Of a DNA stretch of 64,000 nt, positions 7,296 through 15,950 are shown one piece after another. The stretch is taken from positions 1 to 64,000 of the forward strand of contig DATGEL010000047.1 in the NCBI GenBank assembly GCA_035310145.1. The letters run 5' to 3'. The translations under genes were made by a program, and so were the position numbers. Origin of the DNA: Dehalococcoidia bacterium (GTDB lineage Bacteria > Chloroflexota > Dehalococcoidia > CAUJGQ01). The notes beneath the pieces are model-generated. The model saw nothing but the letters and a program-made list of their open reading frames with translations. It was not told the origin of the DNA and made no database searches. The number at the start of each line of letters is the position of its first letter. Position 1 is the stretch's first letter.

Positions 7296-8501
7296 TTAGG
7301 CTGGAGTGGGGAGCAGCGGCGCCGCGGCCGCCAGCTCGCGCTCCAGCGCGATGGGTGAGGCACGCAGCGCCTGGGCGCGGGCCATGACCTCTGCGAATTC
7401 AACCTGGAAGCGCTCGCGCGAGAAGCGCTCCGCGTTGGCGCGCAGCGCCTCCGGCTCAAGCCGCGGGCCACGCTCAAACGCCTCGATCGCGGCGCTCACG
7501 GCGGCGGGCGCCTGCTCGGCGAAGAAGCTGCCCGTCACGCCCTCGACCACTGTCTCCAGGGCGCCGCCGCGCGCGTAGGCGATCACCGGGCAGCCGGCGG
7601 CCTGCGCTTCGACCGGCACGATGCCGAAGTCCTCTTCGCCGGGGAAGATCAGCGCCCGTGCCCGCTGCAGGTGCCGGCGCACCGCGCTGTCGGGCTGCCA
7701 GCCGAGGAAGCGCACGTTCGGCCCGGCCAGCCGCTCCAGGCGGGCACGCTCCGGCCCGTCGCCGATCACGACTAACGGCCGGCGCAGCGCGCTCAGCGCC
7801 TCGACCGCGAGGTCGATGCGCTTGTACGGCACCAGGCGGGAGAAGGCGAGATAGTACTCCTCGCGCGGCTGGCAGGGGTCGAAGACGGCCACATCCACCG
7901 GCGGATAGAGCACCCGCGCCCGCCGGCGGTAGGCACGCCAGATGCGCCGCGCCGCGTTCTGGCTGTTGGCCAGAAAGAGGTCCACGCGGTTCGCCGCCGT
8001 CACGTCCCATTGGCGCAGCCGGTGCAAGGTGAAGCGTACGAGCAGGCCACGCGGTGAGCCGAGTCCGTCCACGTAGCCCTGATAGAGATCCCAGGCGTAG
8101 CGCATCGGCGACTGCACATACGAGACGTGCAGCTGATCGGCGCGCGTCAACGCCCCTTTGGCGACGGCGTGATGAATGGAGATGATCGTGTCGGCGTCGC
8201 CGAGGTCGAGCTGCTCCACGGCCAGCGGCATCAGCGGCAGGTAGCTCTGATACCGCCGCGTGGCGCCGGGCAGCCGCTGCAGGAACGAGCTGGAGACCTG
8301 CGCCCGCGCGATCGCGCTGCCGCGGAAGGGCCGCGGGTCGTAGACGAGCGCCGAGACCGGCATGCCGGGCTGCATGTCGAGCAGCGCGTCGAGGATGCGC
8401 TCCGAGCCGGCCACGCGCACCAGCCACTCGTGCACGATACGCACGCGCTCGCCCAGGGGGCGGATCGCCGCCGCGCGGCCGTTTCTGCTTGCGCCGTTCA
8501 C
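7296..8501 (-). CDS. Glycosyltransferase family 4-type protein
   Basis: 401 residues from GTG at 8501 (AGGAG four bases upstream). A GT-B fold retaining glycosyltransferase. The N-terminal half contains VRIVHEWLVRVAGSERILDALL; the C-terminal nucleotide-sugar domain contains AFSRLVPYKRIDLAVEA, VVIGDGPERARLERLAG and the PGEEDFGIVPVEAQAAGCPVIAYARGG motif with the EX7E signature of GT4/GT1 enzymes. HVSYVQSPMRYAWD is typical of mannosyltransferases of the WbaZ type. It likely adds a sugar to a cell-surface glycan or lipid at the inner face of the membrane. No other envelope genes adjoin it, though nucleotide-sugar synthesis genes lie at 12.4-15.9 kb. Confidence 0.88.
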   Translation of the reverse strand: MNGASRNGRAAAIRPLGERVRIVHEWLVRVAGSERILDALLDMQPGMPVSALVYDPRPFRGSAIARAQVSSSFLQRLPGATRRYQSYLPLMPLAVEQLDLGDADTIISIHHAVAKGALTRADQLHVSYVQSPMRYAWDLYQGYVDGLGSPRGLLVRFTLHRLRQWDVTAANRVDLFLANSQNAARRIWRAYRRRARVLYPPVDVAVFDPCQPREEYYLAFSRLVPYKRIDLAVEALSALRRPLVVIGDGPERARLERLAGPNVRFLGWQPDSAVRRHLQRARALIFPGEEDFGIVPVEAQAAGCPVIAYARGGALETVVEGVTGSFFAEQAPAAVSAAIEAFERGPRLEPEALRANAERFSRERFQVEFAEVMARAQALRASPIALERELAAAAPLLPTPA

Positions 8502-8622
8502 GCCGCTCCTTCCGCCCGGATCGCCGGCGTCCGTTCCGTTGGTCGCATCGTACCTGCCGCTGCCGCCGGGTTCATCCGCTCGTGCGCCGCCAGGACGCGG
8601 ACGGCCGCGGTGCGCCTGCTGC

Positions 8623-9675
8623 TCAGGCGCCGCGGACGACGGCGGCCGGCGCCGCCAGCTCCTGCCGCACCAGCGCCGCGCCGGCCGCCAGCGCCTGCAT
8701 CTTGCCGCGGGAGGCGGCACGGCTGCGCGGCACCAGGCCGCAGTCGGTGCAGGGGAAGAGCCGTTCGGCCGGCACATAGGGCAGCACCCGGCGGATGCGC
8801 GCCGCCACCGCCTCCGCTGTCTCGACCTCCTCCATGCCCACGTCGATCACGCCGACCAGCACATCCTTGCCAGGCAGCTCGGCCAGCACGGCCGGATCGA
8901 CGCCGGAAGCCGCGCACTCCACGGAAACCGCGTCGATTCCGGACTTCGCCAGCAGCGGCAGGGTCACACCGTACTGGCCCCACTCGGTGTTCTTCGTCTT
9001 CCAGGCCAGCACGCCGGGCACACCGTAGCCGTAGCAGATGTGCACGGCGGTCTTCGCGGCGACGCTGTCGATGCAGCGTTCCAGCGCGGCGATGCCCCAG
9101 TCCGCGACCTTCTCCAGGTAGATATTGAAGCAGGGCTCGTCGAACTGCACGATCGCGGCGCCGGCCTCGGCCAACTCGCGCGCCTCGGCGTTGAGCAGCG
9201 CGGCGAAGCGCAACGCCAGCGCCTCTTCACTGGCGCCGTAGTGCTCGTCCAGCAGGCTGTCCACGCTCGTCATCGGTCCGGGCAGCGTGACCTTGATCGG
9301 GCGGTCGCTGTGCGCCCGAGCGAAGCGCACGGCGTCGACCAGCACCGGGCGCGGCCGCGTCACCTCGCCGACGATGCGGGCCACGCGCGTCTGCCGCGCG
9401 TAGCGGCCGCCGCGCGCCAGCTTCGTGCCCAGTTGCTCGGTGTCGATGCCCGTGAGGCCGTCGAGAAAGCCCCAGATGTAGTGGCGGCGGCGTTGCTCGC
9501 CGTCGGTAACGATGTCGATGCCCGCCTCGTGCTGGTCCGCCAGCGCCAGGCGCACGGCGTCGTCCTGTGCCTCGGCCAGCAACGCCGCATCGATTCGCCA
9601 GGGGGCGAAGAGCACGTTCGGCTCGGCGAGCCAGGACGGCTTCGGCAGGCTGCCCGTGATCATCGTCTCCAGCAT
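8623..9675 (-). CDS. Cobalamin-independent methionine synthase-like (MetE C-terminal domain) protein
   Basis: 350 residues, the size of MetE's catalytic C-terminal barrel alone. Zinc ligands are visible: HICYG (His and Cys), SVECA (Glu) and CTDCGL (Cys). DIVTDGEQRRRHYIW and the VQFDEPCF segment also match the family. Full MetE is about 750 residues and binds folate with both halves; single-domain forms such as archaeal MetE or methyltransferases using other methyl donors are known. The methyl donor here is therefore unresolved. ATG at 9675 has GGGAG five bases upstream; a GTG at 9681 is also possible. A short gap separates it from the glycosyltransferase downstream. Confidence 0.85.
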   Translation of the reverse strand: MLETMITGSLPKPSWLAEPNVLFAPWRIDAALLAEAQDDAVRLALADQHEAGIDIVTDGEQRRRHYIWGFLDGLTGIDTEQLGTKLARGGRYARQTRVARIVGEVTRPRPVLVDAVRFARAHSDRPIKVTLPGPMTSVDSLLDEHYGASEEALALRFAALLNAEARELAEAGAAIVQFDEPCFNIYLEKVADWGIAALERCIDSVAAKTAVHICYGYGVPGVLAWKTKNTEWGQYGVTLPLLAKSGIDAVSVECAASGVDPAVLAELPGKDVLVGVIDVGMEEVETAEAVAARIRRVLPYVPAERLFPCTDCGLVPRSRAASRGKMQALAAGAALVRQELAAPAAVVRGA

Positions 9676-9738
9676 GGACACTCCCTCTCTCCCGCCGCAC
9701 GCGCGGCAGGCAGCGGCTGCGAGGGGCAGGGCACGGCG

Positions 9739-12156
9739 TCAGCGCGGACGCACGATCACGGTCTTGTCGAAATCGTCGTCCGGCGGGTCGTCGTTGCGGG
9801 GCGGCGCCGGCGGCGGTACAGGCGGCGGCGTGTGCTGCTGGCCGAGGGGCGAGGCGCCGCGGTTGCCCAATGGTGAAACGCCCCGGTTGCCCAGCGGCGA
9901 GGCGCCGGGACGCGGCGCGGGCGGCGCGGCAGGCGGCGAGGGCGGCGGCACGGGAGCAGGCACGGGGCCGGCCTGTGGCGGCGGTGCAGGCGACGGGGCA
10001 GGGCCGGGCGGCGGCGCGGCGCCGACCTGTATCGTCGCCGGTGGCTGCACGGCGCCGCCCATGCCGAAGGCGCGGCGCAGATCGGCGACGAAGGCGGCGC
10101 CGCCGACCGGCCGCTCGTTCGGCCGCTTCGCCAGGGCGCGGGCCAGCACGGCCGAGGCCGCGGGCGGCGCCCCGGGCAGCAGGCTGTCCAGCGGCGGCGG
10201 CGGCTCCTCCGCGTGCGCCGTGAAGATCTGTCCGGGATCGTTCTCGAAGAGGAAGGGCGGCCGGCCCGCCAGCAGGGCGTAGGTGAGCGTGGCCAGCGCG
10301 TAGATGTCGGACGGCGCACTCTGCGCATCGCCGCGGGCGCGTTCGGGCGTGAGGTAGGCGAGGTCGCCGTAGACGGTGCCGCGCGCGTGCTCCAACGCGA
10401 AGTCGCAGGCGACGCTCGGCTCGAGCAGCACCACCCGCCCGCCGGGCTCGATCAGCACGTTTTGCGGACGCAGATCGCCATGCACCACCCCCGCCTGGTG
10501 CACGGCATCCACGGCGGCGGCGATCTGGCCCGCGATCTCCAACGCCTGGGGCGCCGGCACGGCCATGCGGCCGAAGCGGGCGCTCATGCTCTCGCCTTCG
10601 ACGAACTCCATGTCAATGTACGGTGTCGGGCCGTCGTGGCCGGCGCCGAGGATGCGCACGAAGCCGGGCTGTTGCACCGCCTGAAAGCGCCGGCCGATGT
10701 TGAGGAACGTCTCCACGACATCCGGCCGCGCCGCGTCATCCGGCTGCAGCTCCTTGCGGGCGATGGGGCCATCGGGGCCGCTGTGCCGGTAGAGCATGGT
10801 CATGCCGCCGGACCCGCGCCGCCCAGGCCCCGTCACCACGGCCGCGGGCGCCGCGGGCGCGCTCTCCGCGCCTGGCGGCGTCGCGGAAGGCGGGGCGGCC
10901 GCTGGAGGCAGCGGCGGCGTCGCGTCCTCAGCCGCGCGGCCCTGCGTGGCGATGATCGTGCGGTCGTCGTAGGGGCCGGCGGGGGGCGCCACGGGCGGGG
11001 CGACGGGCTGCGGCAACGGCGACACCGGCTGCGCCGGACGCTGGCCCGGCGTGGCGATCACGAGCGTGTTGCCCCCCTCCGCTTCGGGCTCGGGCGGATG
11101 CGGCAGGTTGGGCGCGGGGATGATGATCGTGCCTTGCTCTTCCTGCATCGCGGGCGGCGCGGCAGGCGGCACGGGCACGGGCACGGGCTGTTCCGCGTGG
11201 ACCGGCGGCGCTGGAGGCGTCGGCGGTGTTGGCGGTGCGGCTTGCGGCTGGCCCGCGGGCGGCGCCGGCTGCGGGGTCTCGGCGACCGACGGCGGGGCCG
11301 GTTCAAAGGCGGGCTCGGCGGCAGGGGGCGCGACCGGCGGAGCAACGTGCGCCGCGGCGGCAGGGGCCGCGACGAGCTGCTCGCGCCGCGGCCAGCGCGC
11401 CGCGGGCAGCGTCCCCTCGGGCAGGCCGCACCACTGCTGCAGATCGTCGCAGGCGTTGTGCCAGCGCTGCGCGGCCTGCTCGGCCCGATCGAGCAGCGCC
11501 GCATCGCCGGCCGCGAGCGCGGCCGTGCCGCTGGCCAGCAGCGCGCCGAGCGTGGCATCGCGCAGGCGGCTGGCGGGCGTGCCCCAGTAGGGCAGCCAGG
11601 CGCCGCGCAATCGGGCGGCCAGCGCCAGCGCCCGCGAGGCGTAGGCCGGGTCGAGCGGGGCGGCGCCCGGCTCGCCTTCCGGTACCAGCCGTCCAAGCTC
11701 GGCCAGCGCGGGCGCCAGCAGCGCGGTCAGATCGGCCAGGGCGCGGCGGTCGCGCTCGGCCGGCGCGGCCGTGCGCGCCGCCTTGATCGCCGCGGCCAGG
11801 TCACGCTCCGGCTCGACGCCGCCGGCCAGCGCCAGGGTGATCGCCCGGCCGTGGTCGGCGGTGTGCAGGCGGATCTCCGTCAGGCCGGCGAGGTCCGTTT
11901 CGGGGTCGGCCAGCCAGTTGAGCGGCACACTCCAGGTCTCGTGTCGGCCGGCGAAGCAGAGCGCGTCGCCGGCGATCCACAGCTCACCCTCGTCGCCGGG
12001 CATGGCGGCGGCGCCCGCTCGTCTCCCCGGCGCGTTGAACGATTCCCCGTGCGCATCGCCGAACTGGGAGGGGCCGCCGCGGCGTGCGCCGGGACCGCGC
12101 ACCTGGTAGGCGGCCGCGTGCCAGCCGCTCTGCGAGGACTGTTGCTCCTCAGCCAT
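9739..12156 (-). CDS. Protein kinase-like protein with degenerate DFG and Pro-rich regions
   Basis: 805 residues. Residues ~55-130 form a small beta-rich domain (ELWIAGDALCFAG), perhaps PH-like; ~130-250 are helical; ~265-440 are Pro/Ala-rich; ~440-700 match the Ser/Thr kinase fold; a Pro-rich tail follows. In the kinase part the VAIK lysine (IARKEL), catalytic loop HGDLRPQN and the APE-equivalent YLTPERARG are present, but DFG reads EPS (VVLLEPSVA), so the Mg-binding aspartate is missing and the loop lysine is Arg. It may be a pseudokinase or weak enzyme. The linker carries GTIIIP, NTLVIA and RTIIAT, and the C-terminus DKTVIV, a repeated threonine motif. The tail also has three SPLGNRG-like repeats. 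ATG at 12156 follows GGAGG. No transmembrane segment is seen. Confidence 0.8.
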   Translation of the reverse strand: MAEEQQSSQSGWHAAAYQVRGPGARRGGPSQFGDAHGESFNAPGRRAGAAAMPGDEGELWIAGDALCFAGRHETWSVPLNWLADPETDLAGLTEIRLHTADHGRAITLALAGGVEPERDLAAAIKAARTAAPAERDRRALADLTALLAPALAELGRLVPEGEPGAAPLDPAYASRALALAARLRGAWLPYWGTPASRLRDATLGALLASGTAALAAGDAALLDRAEQAAQRWHNACDDLQQWCGLPEGTLPAARWPRREQLVAAPAAAAHVAPPVAPPAAEPAFEPAPPSVAETPQPAPPAGQPQAAPPTPPTPPAPPVHAEQPVPVPVPPAAPPAMQEEQGTIIIPAPNLPHPPEPEAEGGNTLVIATPGQRPAQPVSPLPQPVAPPVAPPAGPYDDRTIIATQGRAAEDATPPLPPAAAPPSATPPGAESAPAAPAAVVTGPGRRGSGGMTMLYRHSGPDGPIARKELQPDDAARPDVVETFLNIGRRFQAVQQPGFVRILGAGHDGPTPYIDMEFVEGESMSARFGRMAVPAPQALEIAGQIAAAVDAVHQAGVVHGDLRPQNVLIEPGGRVVLLEPSVACDFALEHARGTVYGDLAYLTPERARGDAQSAPSDIYALATLTYALLAGRPPFLFENDPGQIFTAHAEEPPPPLDSLLPGAPPAASAVLARALAKRPNERPVGGAAFVADLRRAFGMGGAVQPPATIQVGAAPPPGPAPSPAPPPQAGPVPAPVPPPSPPAAPPAPRPGASPLGNRGVSPLGNRGASPLGQQHTPPPVPPPAPPRNDDPPDDDFDKTVIVRPR

Positions 12157-12220
12157 GGAACGCCTCCCACGCGCCCGCGGCGCACGCCGTGTTGCCGTTC
12201 ATGGTAGCACCTTCAGCTGG

Positions 12221-12244
12221 GGCCTCACCCCTGGACCCCTCTCC
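12221..12244 (-). repeat. Dispersed GGAGAGGGG...GGTGAGGCC repeat, minus orientation
   Basis: Read on the minus strand this is GGAGAGGGG-tcca-GGGGTGAGGCC, nearly identical to the 3' part of the element at 59726-59785. It lies between the kinase-like gene and the nucleotidyltransferase operon. Confidence 0.6.
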
Positions 12245-12345
12245 GGGGCAGCCGTCGCGCGGCGCGCGATTTTGCATCAGGAGGGGGTTGCGGAGGACGG
12301 TTTTGCATCGCAGCTACGCCCTGGGCCCCCGCCCTACGTCCGCTC

Positions 12346-12359
12346 TTCCCTGTTCCCTA
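12346..12359. repeat. Short heptanucleotide tract (TTCCCTG, TTCCCTA)
   Basis: Two units of the TTCCCTG heptamer about 50 bases ahead of the 12410 start codon. Confidence 0.6.
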
Positions 12360-12409
12360 CTCTCCGCCCCCTACTATGATGGGCGCAGCACTCTGTCCGG
12401 GGAGCCGTT

Positions 12410-13414
12410 ATGCAGATCCTGCTGCCGATCGCCGGCGCGGGCACGCGCGTGCGCCCGCACACGCACGCCCGCCCCAAGCCGATGCTCTCGCTCGCCGGCA
12501 AGCCCGTGCTCGGGCACCTGCTCGACTATCTGCGCCCGCTGGGACCAAGCAGCACGATCATCATCGTGGGTGAGCGCGGCGATCAGGTCGAGGAGTACGT
12601 CCACGCCAACTACGCCGCGATGCATCCCTGTTTTCGTACGCAAACCGAGCTGAAGGGGCAGTCGCACGCGATCAAGATGGCGGCGGACCTGATTCACGAA
12701 CCGTTACTGATCGTTTTCGGCGACACGCTGTTCGAAGCGCCGCTGGAACTGGTGACCGACAGCAGCGTCGACGGCGCCGTGGTGGTGCAGCCGGTGCCCG
12801 ATCCGGCGCGCTTCGGCGTGGTGGAGCTGAACGCGGACGGCTTCATTACCCGCTTCATCGAAAAGCCGCAACATCCGCCGAGCAACCTCGCCTCGATCGG
12901 CGTCTGGATGTTCAACGATCACCAGGGTCTGCTCCACGCGATCGACGCGCAGATCGCCGAAGCGGACGCGCTCAAGGGCGAATTCTATCTTGCCGGCGCC
13001 CTGCAGCGCCTGCTCGATGCCGGCGGCCGCTTCCGCCCGGTGCGAGCGGACGGCTGGCACGATACCGGCACGATCGACGCTGTGCTGGAGACGCACCGTT
13101 ACCTGGTGGAGCAGCACCGGCGCCGGCCGCAGTTCACACCCGTGGCCGCGATCGTCGAGCCATGCTGGATCGATCCGACGGCGAAGCTGGAGCGCTGCGT
13201 GGTCGGGCCGTACGTCTCGATCGGCCCGCGGGTCGAGATCGTCGACAGCGTGCTCAGCGACGCGATCATCGGCGAGGGGACGCGCATCGAGGGCGCGGTG
13301 CTGCGGCGCAGCATCGTCGGCAACGAGGCGGTGATCGAACTGCCGCGGCGCTCGTTCAACATCTCCGACCATTCATCGCTGACGGCGGCGCCCCCGGCGG
13401 GAACGGGCCACTGA
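12410..13414 (+). CDS. Sugar-1-phosphate nucleotidyltransferase (RmlA-like)
   Basis: 334 residues. N-terminal nucleotidyltransferase: LLPIAGAGTRVRPHTHARPKPML is the GxGTRxxPxT...KPM signature, with FGDTLF as the metal-binding GD. C-terminal left-handed beta-helix repeats begin near residue 250 (AIVEPCWIDPTAKLERCVVGPYVSIG). It makes an NDP-sugar (dTDP- or UDP-glucose class) from NTP and sugar-1-phosphate in the cytoplasm. First gene of a three-gene operon; its TGA overlaps the ATG of the phosphofructokinase gene by one base (TGATG), indicating coupled translation. ATG at 12410 follows GGGGAG. Confidence 0.9.
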   Translation: MQILLPIAGAGTRVRPHTHARPKPMLSLAGKPVLGHLLDYLRPLGPSSTIIIVGERGDQVEEYVHANYAAMHPCFRTQTELKGQSHAIKMAADLIHEPLLIVFGDTLFEAPLELVTDSSVDGAVVVQPVPDPARFGVVELNADGFITRFIEKPQHPPSNLASIGVWMFNDHQGLLHAIDAQIAEADALKGEFYLAGALQRLLDAGGRFRPVRADGWHDTGTIDAVLETHRYLVEQHRRRPQFTPVAAIVEPCWIDPTAKLERCVVGPYVSIGPRVEIVDSVLSDAIIGEGTRIEGAVLRRSIVGNEAVIELPRRSFNISDHSSLTAAPPAGTGH

Positions 13415-14595
13415 TGGCGAGCGGGCTCGTCGTCGGGCAGTCGGGCGGCGTGACGCCCGTGATCAACGCCAGCCTGGCGGGGGTGATCGCCCAGGCCCTC
13501 GCCGAAACCGCGATCGGCCCGGTCTACGGCATGCGCCACGGCGTGCGCGGCCTGCTCGAACGCGACCTGATCCGGCTCGACGGCCTGGACGAGGCGTTCT
13601 TGCAACGGCTGCGCGGCACGCCGGGCGCCTGGCTCGGCTCCTGCCGCTATGCGCCGGAAGAGGCCGAGCTGCAGCCGCTGCTCGACACGCTGGCCGAGCT
13701 GGACGTGCGCTATTACATCTATATCGGCGGCAACGATTCGGCCGACACCAGCGCCCGGCTGGCACGGCTGGCCCGGTATCGAGGGCGCGGGCTGCACGTG
13801 CTGAACGTGCCCAAGACGATCGACAACGACCTGCCGGAGATGGACCACTGCCCCGGCTACGCCACGGCCGCCGCCTACGTGGCGCTTTGCACGCGGCTCT
13901 TGCTGCTGGATACGCGGGCGATGCGGCGCGAAGAGCCGCTGCGCGTGGTCGAGGTGAAGGGCCGGCACAGCGGCTGGCTCACCGCCGCCGCCGCCGCGTT
14001 CGCGGAGCCGGGCAGCGCGTGGCCGCTGCTGATCTACGCACCGGAGCAGCCGCTGGAGAGCGAGCGCGTTCTGCGCGAGGTCGACACCGCGCTCTCGCGC
14101 TGTGGCCACGCGCTGCTGGTGGTCTCCGAGCACGCGGAAGACGCGGCCGGCCGGCCGGTGGGCGAAGGCCGCAACGTGCAGCGCGACGCGTTCGGCCACG
14201 ACGACTCGCACGGCCCCGGCGCCTTCCTGCAAAGCCTGCTGCAAACCGACCTGAAGACGCGCTGCCGGCTGGAGGTGCTGGGGGCGATGCAGAAGGTTGC
14301 GCTGCTGCCGCAGATCGCGCTGGACCGCGATGAGGCGTTCGCCTGCGGCCGCCATGCCGTTGAACTGGCGCTGGCCGGCGAGAGCGGCGCCTGCGTGACG
14401 CTCAACCGCGAGCCGGACGCGCCCTACCGCATCACGCTCAGCAGCGCCCCACTGGAGCGCATCGCCCGCAGCGAGCGGCCGCTGCCCGCGGCGTTCCTCA
14501 ACGGCAGCACGCCGGCACAGGCGTTCCGCGACTGGATCGCGCCGCTGGTGGCCGAGGCGCGGCCCCTGGCCGAACGGCTGGTGGAGACGGCGTAG
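13414..14595 (+). CDS. Phosphofructokinase, probably PPi-dependent
   Basis: 393 residues. PFK-A family: GQSGGVTPVINAS at the N-terminus, YIGGNDSADT and PKTIDNDL at the active site. The Lys in PKTIDND (ATP enzymes have Gly) and the Asp of GGND mark the pyrophosphate-dependent class by established family rules. The enzyme interconverts fructose 6-phosphate and fructose 1,6-bisphosphate reversibly, so it can serve glycolysis and gluconeogenesis. Start codon overlaps the stop of the upstream nucleotidyltransferase. An operon with two sugar-nucleotide enzymes, which themselves release PPi, is suggestive: PPi made next door could feed this enzyme. That link is inference. Confidence 0.9.
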   Translation: MASGLVVGQSGGVTPVINASLAGVIAQALAETAIGPVYGMRHGVRGLLERDLIRLDGLDEAFLQRLRGTPGAWLGSCRYAPEEAELQPLLDTLAELDVRYYIYIGGNDSADTSARLARLARYRGRGLHVLNVPKTIDNDLPEMDHCPGYATAAAYVALCTRLLLLDTRAMRREEPLRVVEVKGRHSGWLTAAAAAFAEPGSAWPLLIYAPEQPLESERVLREVDTALSRCGHALLVVSEHAEDAAGRPVGEGRNVQRDAFGHDDSHGPGAFLQSLLQTDLKTRCRLEVLGAMQKVALLPQIALDRDEAFACGRHAVELALAGESGACVTLNREPDAPYRITLSSAPLERIARSERPLPAAFLNGSTPAQAFRDWIAPLVAEARPLAERLVETA

Positions 14596-14630
14596 GGCCA
14601 CGCCGCCCCGCGCCCGCAGAAGGAGCCACG

Positions 14631-15920
14631 GTGGATTCTTCCACGCCGCCCGCCAATACGCTCGTCGTCGTGCTGGCCGGCGGCAGCAACAGCCGCTTCC
14701 AGCCGCTGCGCGACAAGACGCTGCTCTCGATGCTCGGCCGTCCGCTGCTGGCGCATCACCTGGACGCACTGGCCGCTGCCGGCTTCCGTGATGTCGTGGT
14801 CGTCGCCAATGCGCGCACGGAAGACCGCATCCGCGAGCTGCTGGCGCCGTACGCGGCCGGCGGACTGGCCGAGTGCGTGGTGCAGGAGCGCGCCGCCGGC
14901 ATGGGCGACGCGGTGCAGACCGTGGCGCGGCGGCTTGGCGGGGCGGCGCAACGGCCGCTGCTGATTACCCAGGCGCACGACGTGGTCGAGCCAGCGCTGT
15001 TCGGGCACGTGGCGGAGCAGGTGATGGCGGCGCCGGCAGGAATCGACGGCTTCATCACCGGCCGGCAGGTGAGCGAGTACCAGCCGATGGGCTATCTCTC
15101 GGTTGCGAAGGGCGGGCGGTTGCGCGGCATCGTGGAGAAGCCGGGCGCCGGCAACGAGCCGAGCGATCTGATCAACTTCGTGCTGCACTGGCACCGTAAC
15201 GCCGCCGCCTTGTTCGCCGCGCTGCGCGAGCAGTACGCGGGCGAAGCCGCCACCGACGACCACTACGAGCGGGCGCTGGCCGCGCTCTTCGGCGCAAAGC
15301 GCTACGAGCTGCTGCGCTACGACGGCGACTGGTTTCCGATCAAGTACCCCTGGCAGGTGCTGGACGTGATGCAGTTCTACCTGCGCGGCACCGGCGCGGG
15401 CGGCCAGGTCACGCCTGACGTGCGCCTCTTCCCCGGCGCGAAGATCGTCGGGCCGGCGTATGTGGGGCCGGGCTGCGTGATCGGCAACAACAGCCTGGTG
15501 CGCGAGAGCATGATTGGCGCCGGCACGGAGATCGGCTACGGCTGCGAGATCGCCCGCTCCTGGGTGGGCAGCGGCGTGCACCTGCACCACACCTATCTCG
15601 GCGACAGCGTGGTCGATGACGGCGGCAACTTCGGCTTCGGCACGGTGACCGGCAACTTTCCCTTCTACCCGGCGCCCGTGCGCTCCACGGTCGGCGGCGA
15701 GCGGCTGCGGACAGGGCGGGAGAAGTTCGGCGCGATCATCGGCGCCCGCGTGCGCACGGGCATCGGCGCCCTGCTCTATCCCGGCGTCAAGATCGGCTAC
15801 GGCGCCTACATCGGGCCGGGGGTGGTGGTCACCGCGGACGTGGAGCCACGCCGGCTGATCGTGGTGAAGCAGGAGCTGGACGTGCGTGAAAACCCGTTCG
15901 TGCCGCCGGAAGAGGCCTGA
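14631..15920 (+). CDS. Nucleotidyltransferase with beta-helix domain (GlmU/GalU-like)
   Basis: 429 residues from GTG at 14631, AAGGAG five bases upstream. N-terminal NTP-transferase with VVLAGGSNSRFQPLRDKTLL (a variant GG...R..PL..K loop) and an AHDVV segment in place of the usual GD motif. From about residue 265 hexapeptide repeats (IVGPAYVGPGCVIGNNSLV, IGAGTEIGYGCEI) form a left-handed beta-helix, as in GlmU or archaeal bifunctional sugar-1-P nucleotidyltransferases. The helix may carry acetyltransferase activity or be purely structural. Third gene of the operon after phosphofructokinase, 35 bases on. Confidence 0.85.
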   Translation: MDSSTPPANTLVVVLAGGSNSRFQPLRDKTLLSMLGRPLLAHHLDALAAAGFRDVVVVANARTEDRIRELLAPYAAGGLAECVVQERAAGMGDAVQTVARRLGGAAQRPLLITQAHDVVEPALFGHVAEQVMAAPAGIDGFITGRQVSEYQPMGYLSVAKGGRLRGIVEKPGAGNEPSDLINFVLHWHRNAAALFAALREQYAGEAATDDHYERALAALFGAKRYELLRYDGDWFPIKYPWQVLDVMQFYLRGTGAGGQVTPDVRLFPGAKIVGPAYVGPGCVIGNNSLVRESMIGAGTEIGYGCEIARSWVGSGVHLHHTYLGDSVVDDGGNFGFGTVTGNFPFYPAPVRSTVGGERLRTGREKFGAIIGARVRTGIGALLYPGVKIGYGAYIGPGVVVTADVEPRRLIVVKQELDVRENPFVPPEEA

Positions 15921-15950
15921 GCGGCGAAGAGCCGCCGCCCGCGCTCGTCG

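Noticed and set aside
10213-12207. Plus-strand frame opposite the kinase-like gene
   Set aside because: Gly/Arg/His-rich shadow of a Pro/Ala-rich gene; no start signal or family.
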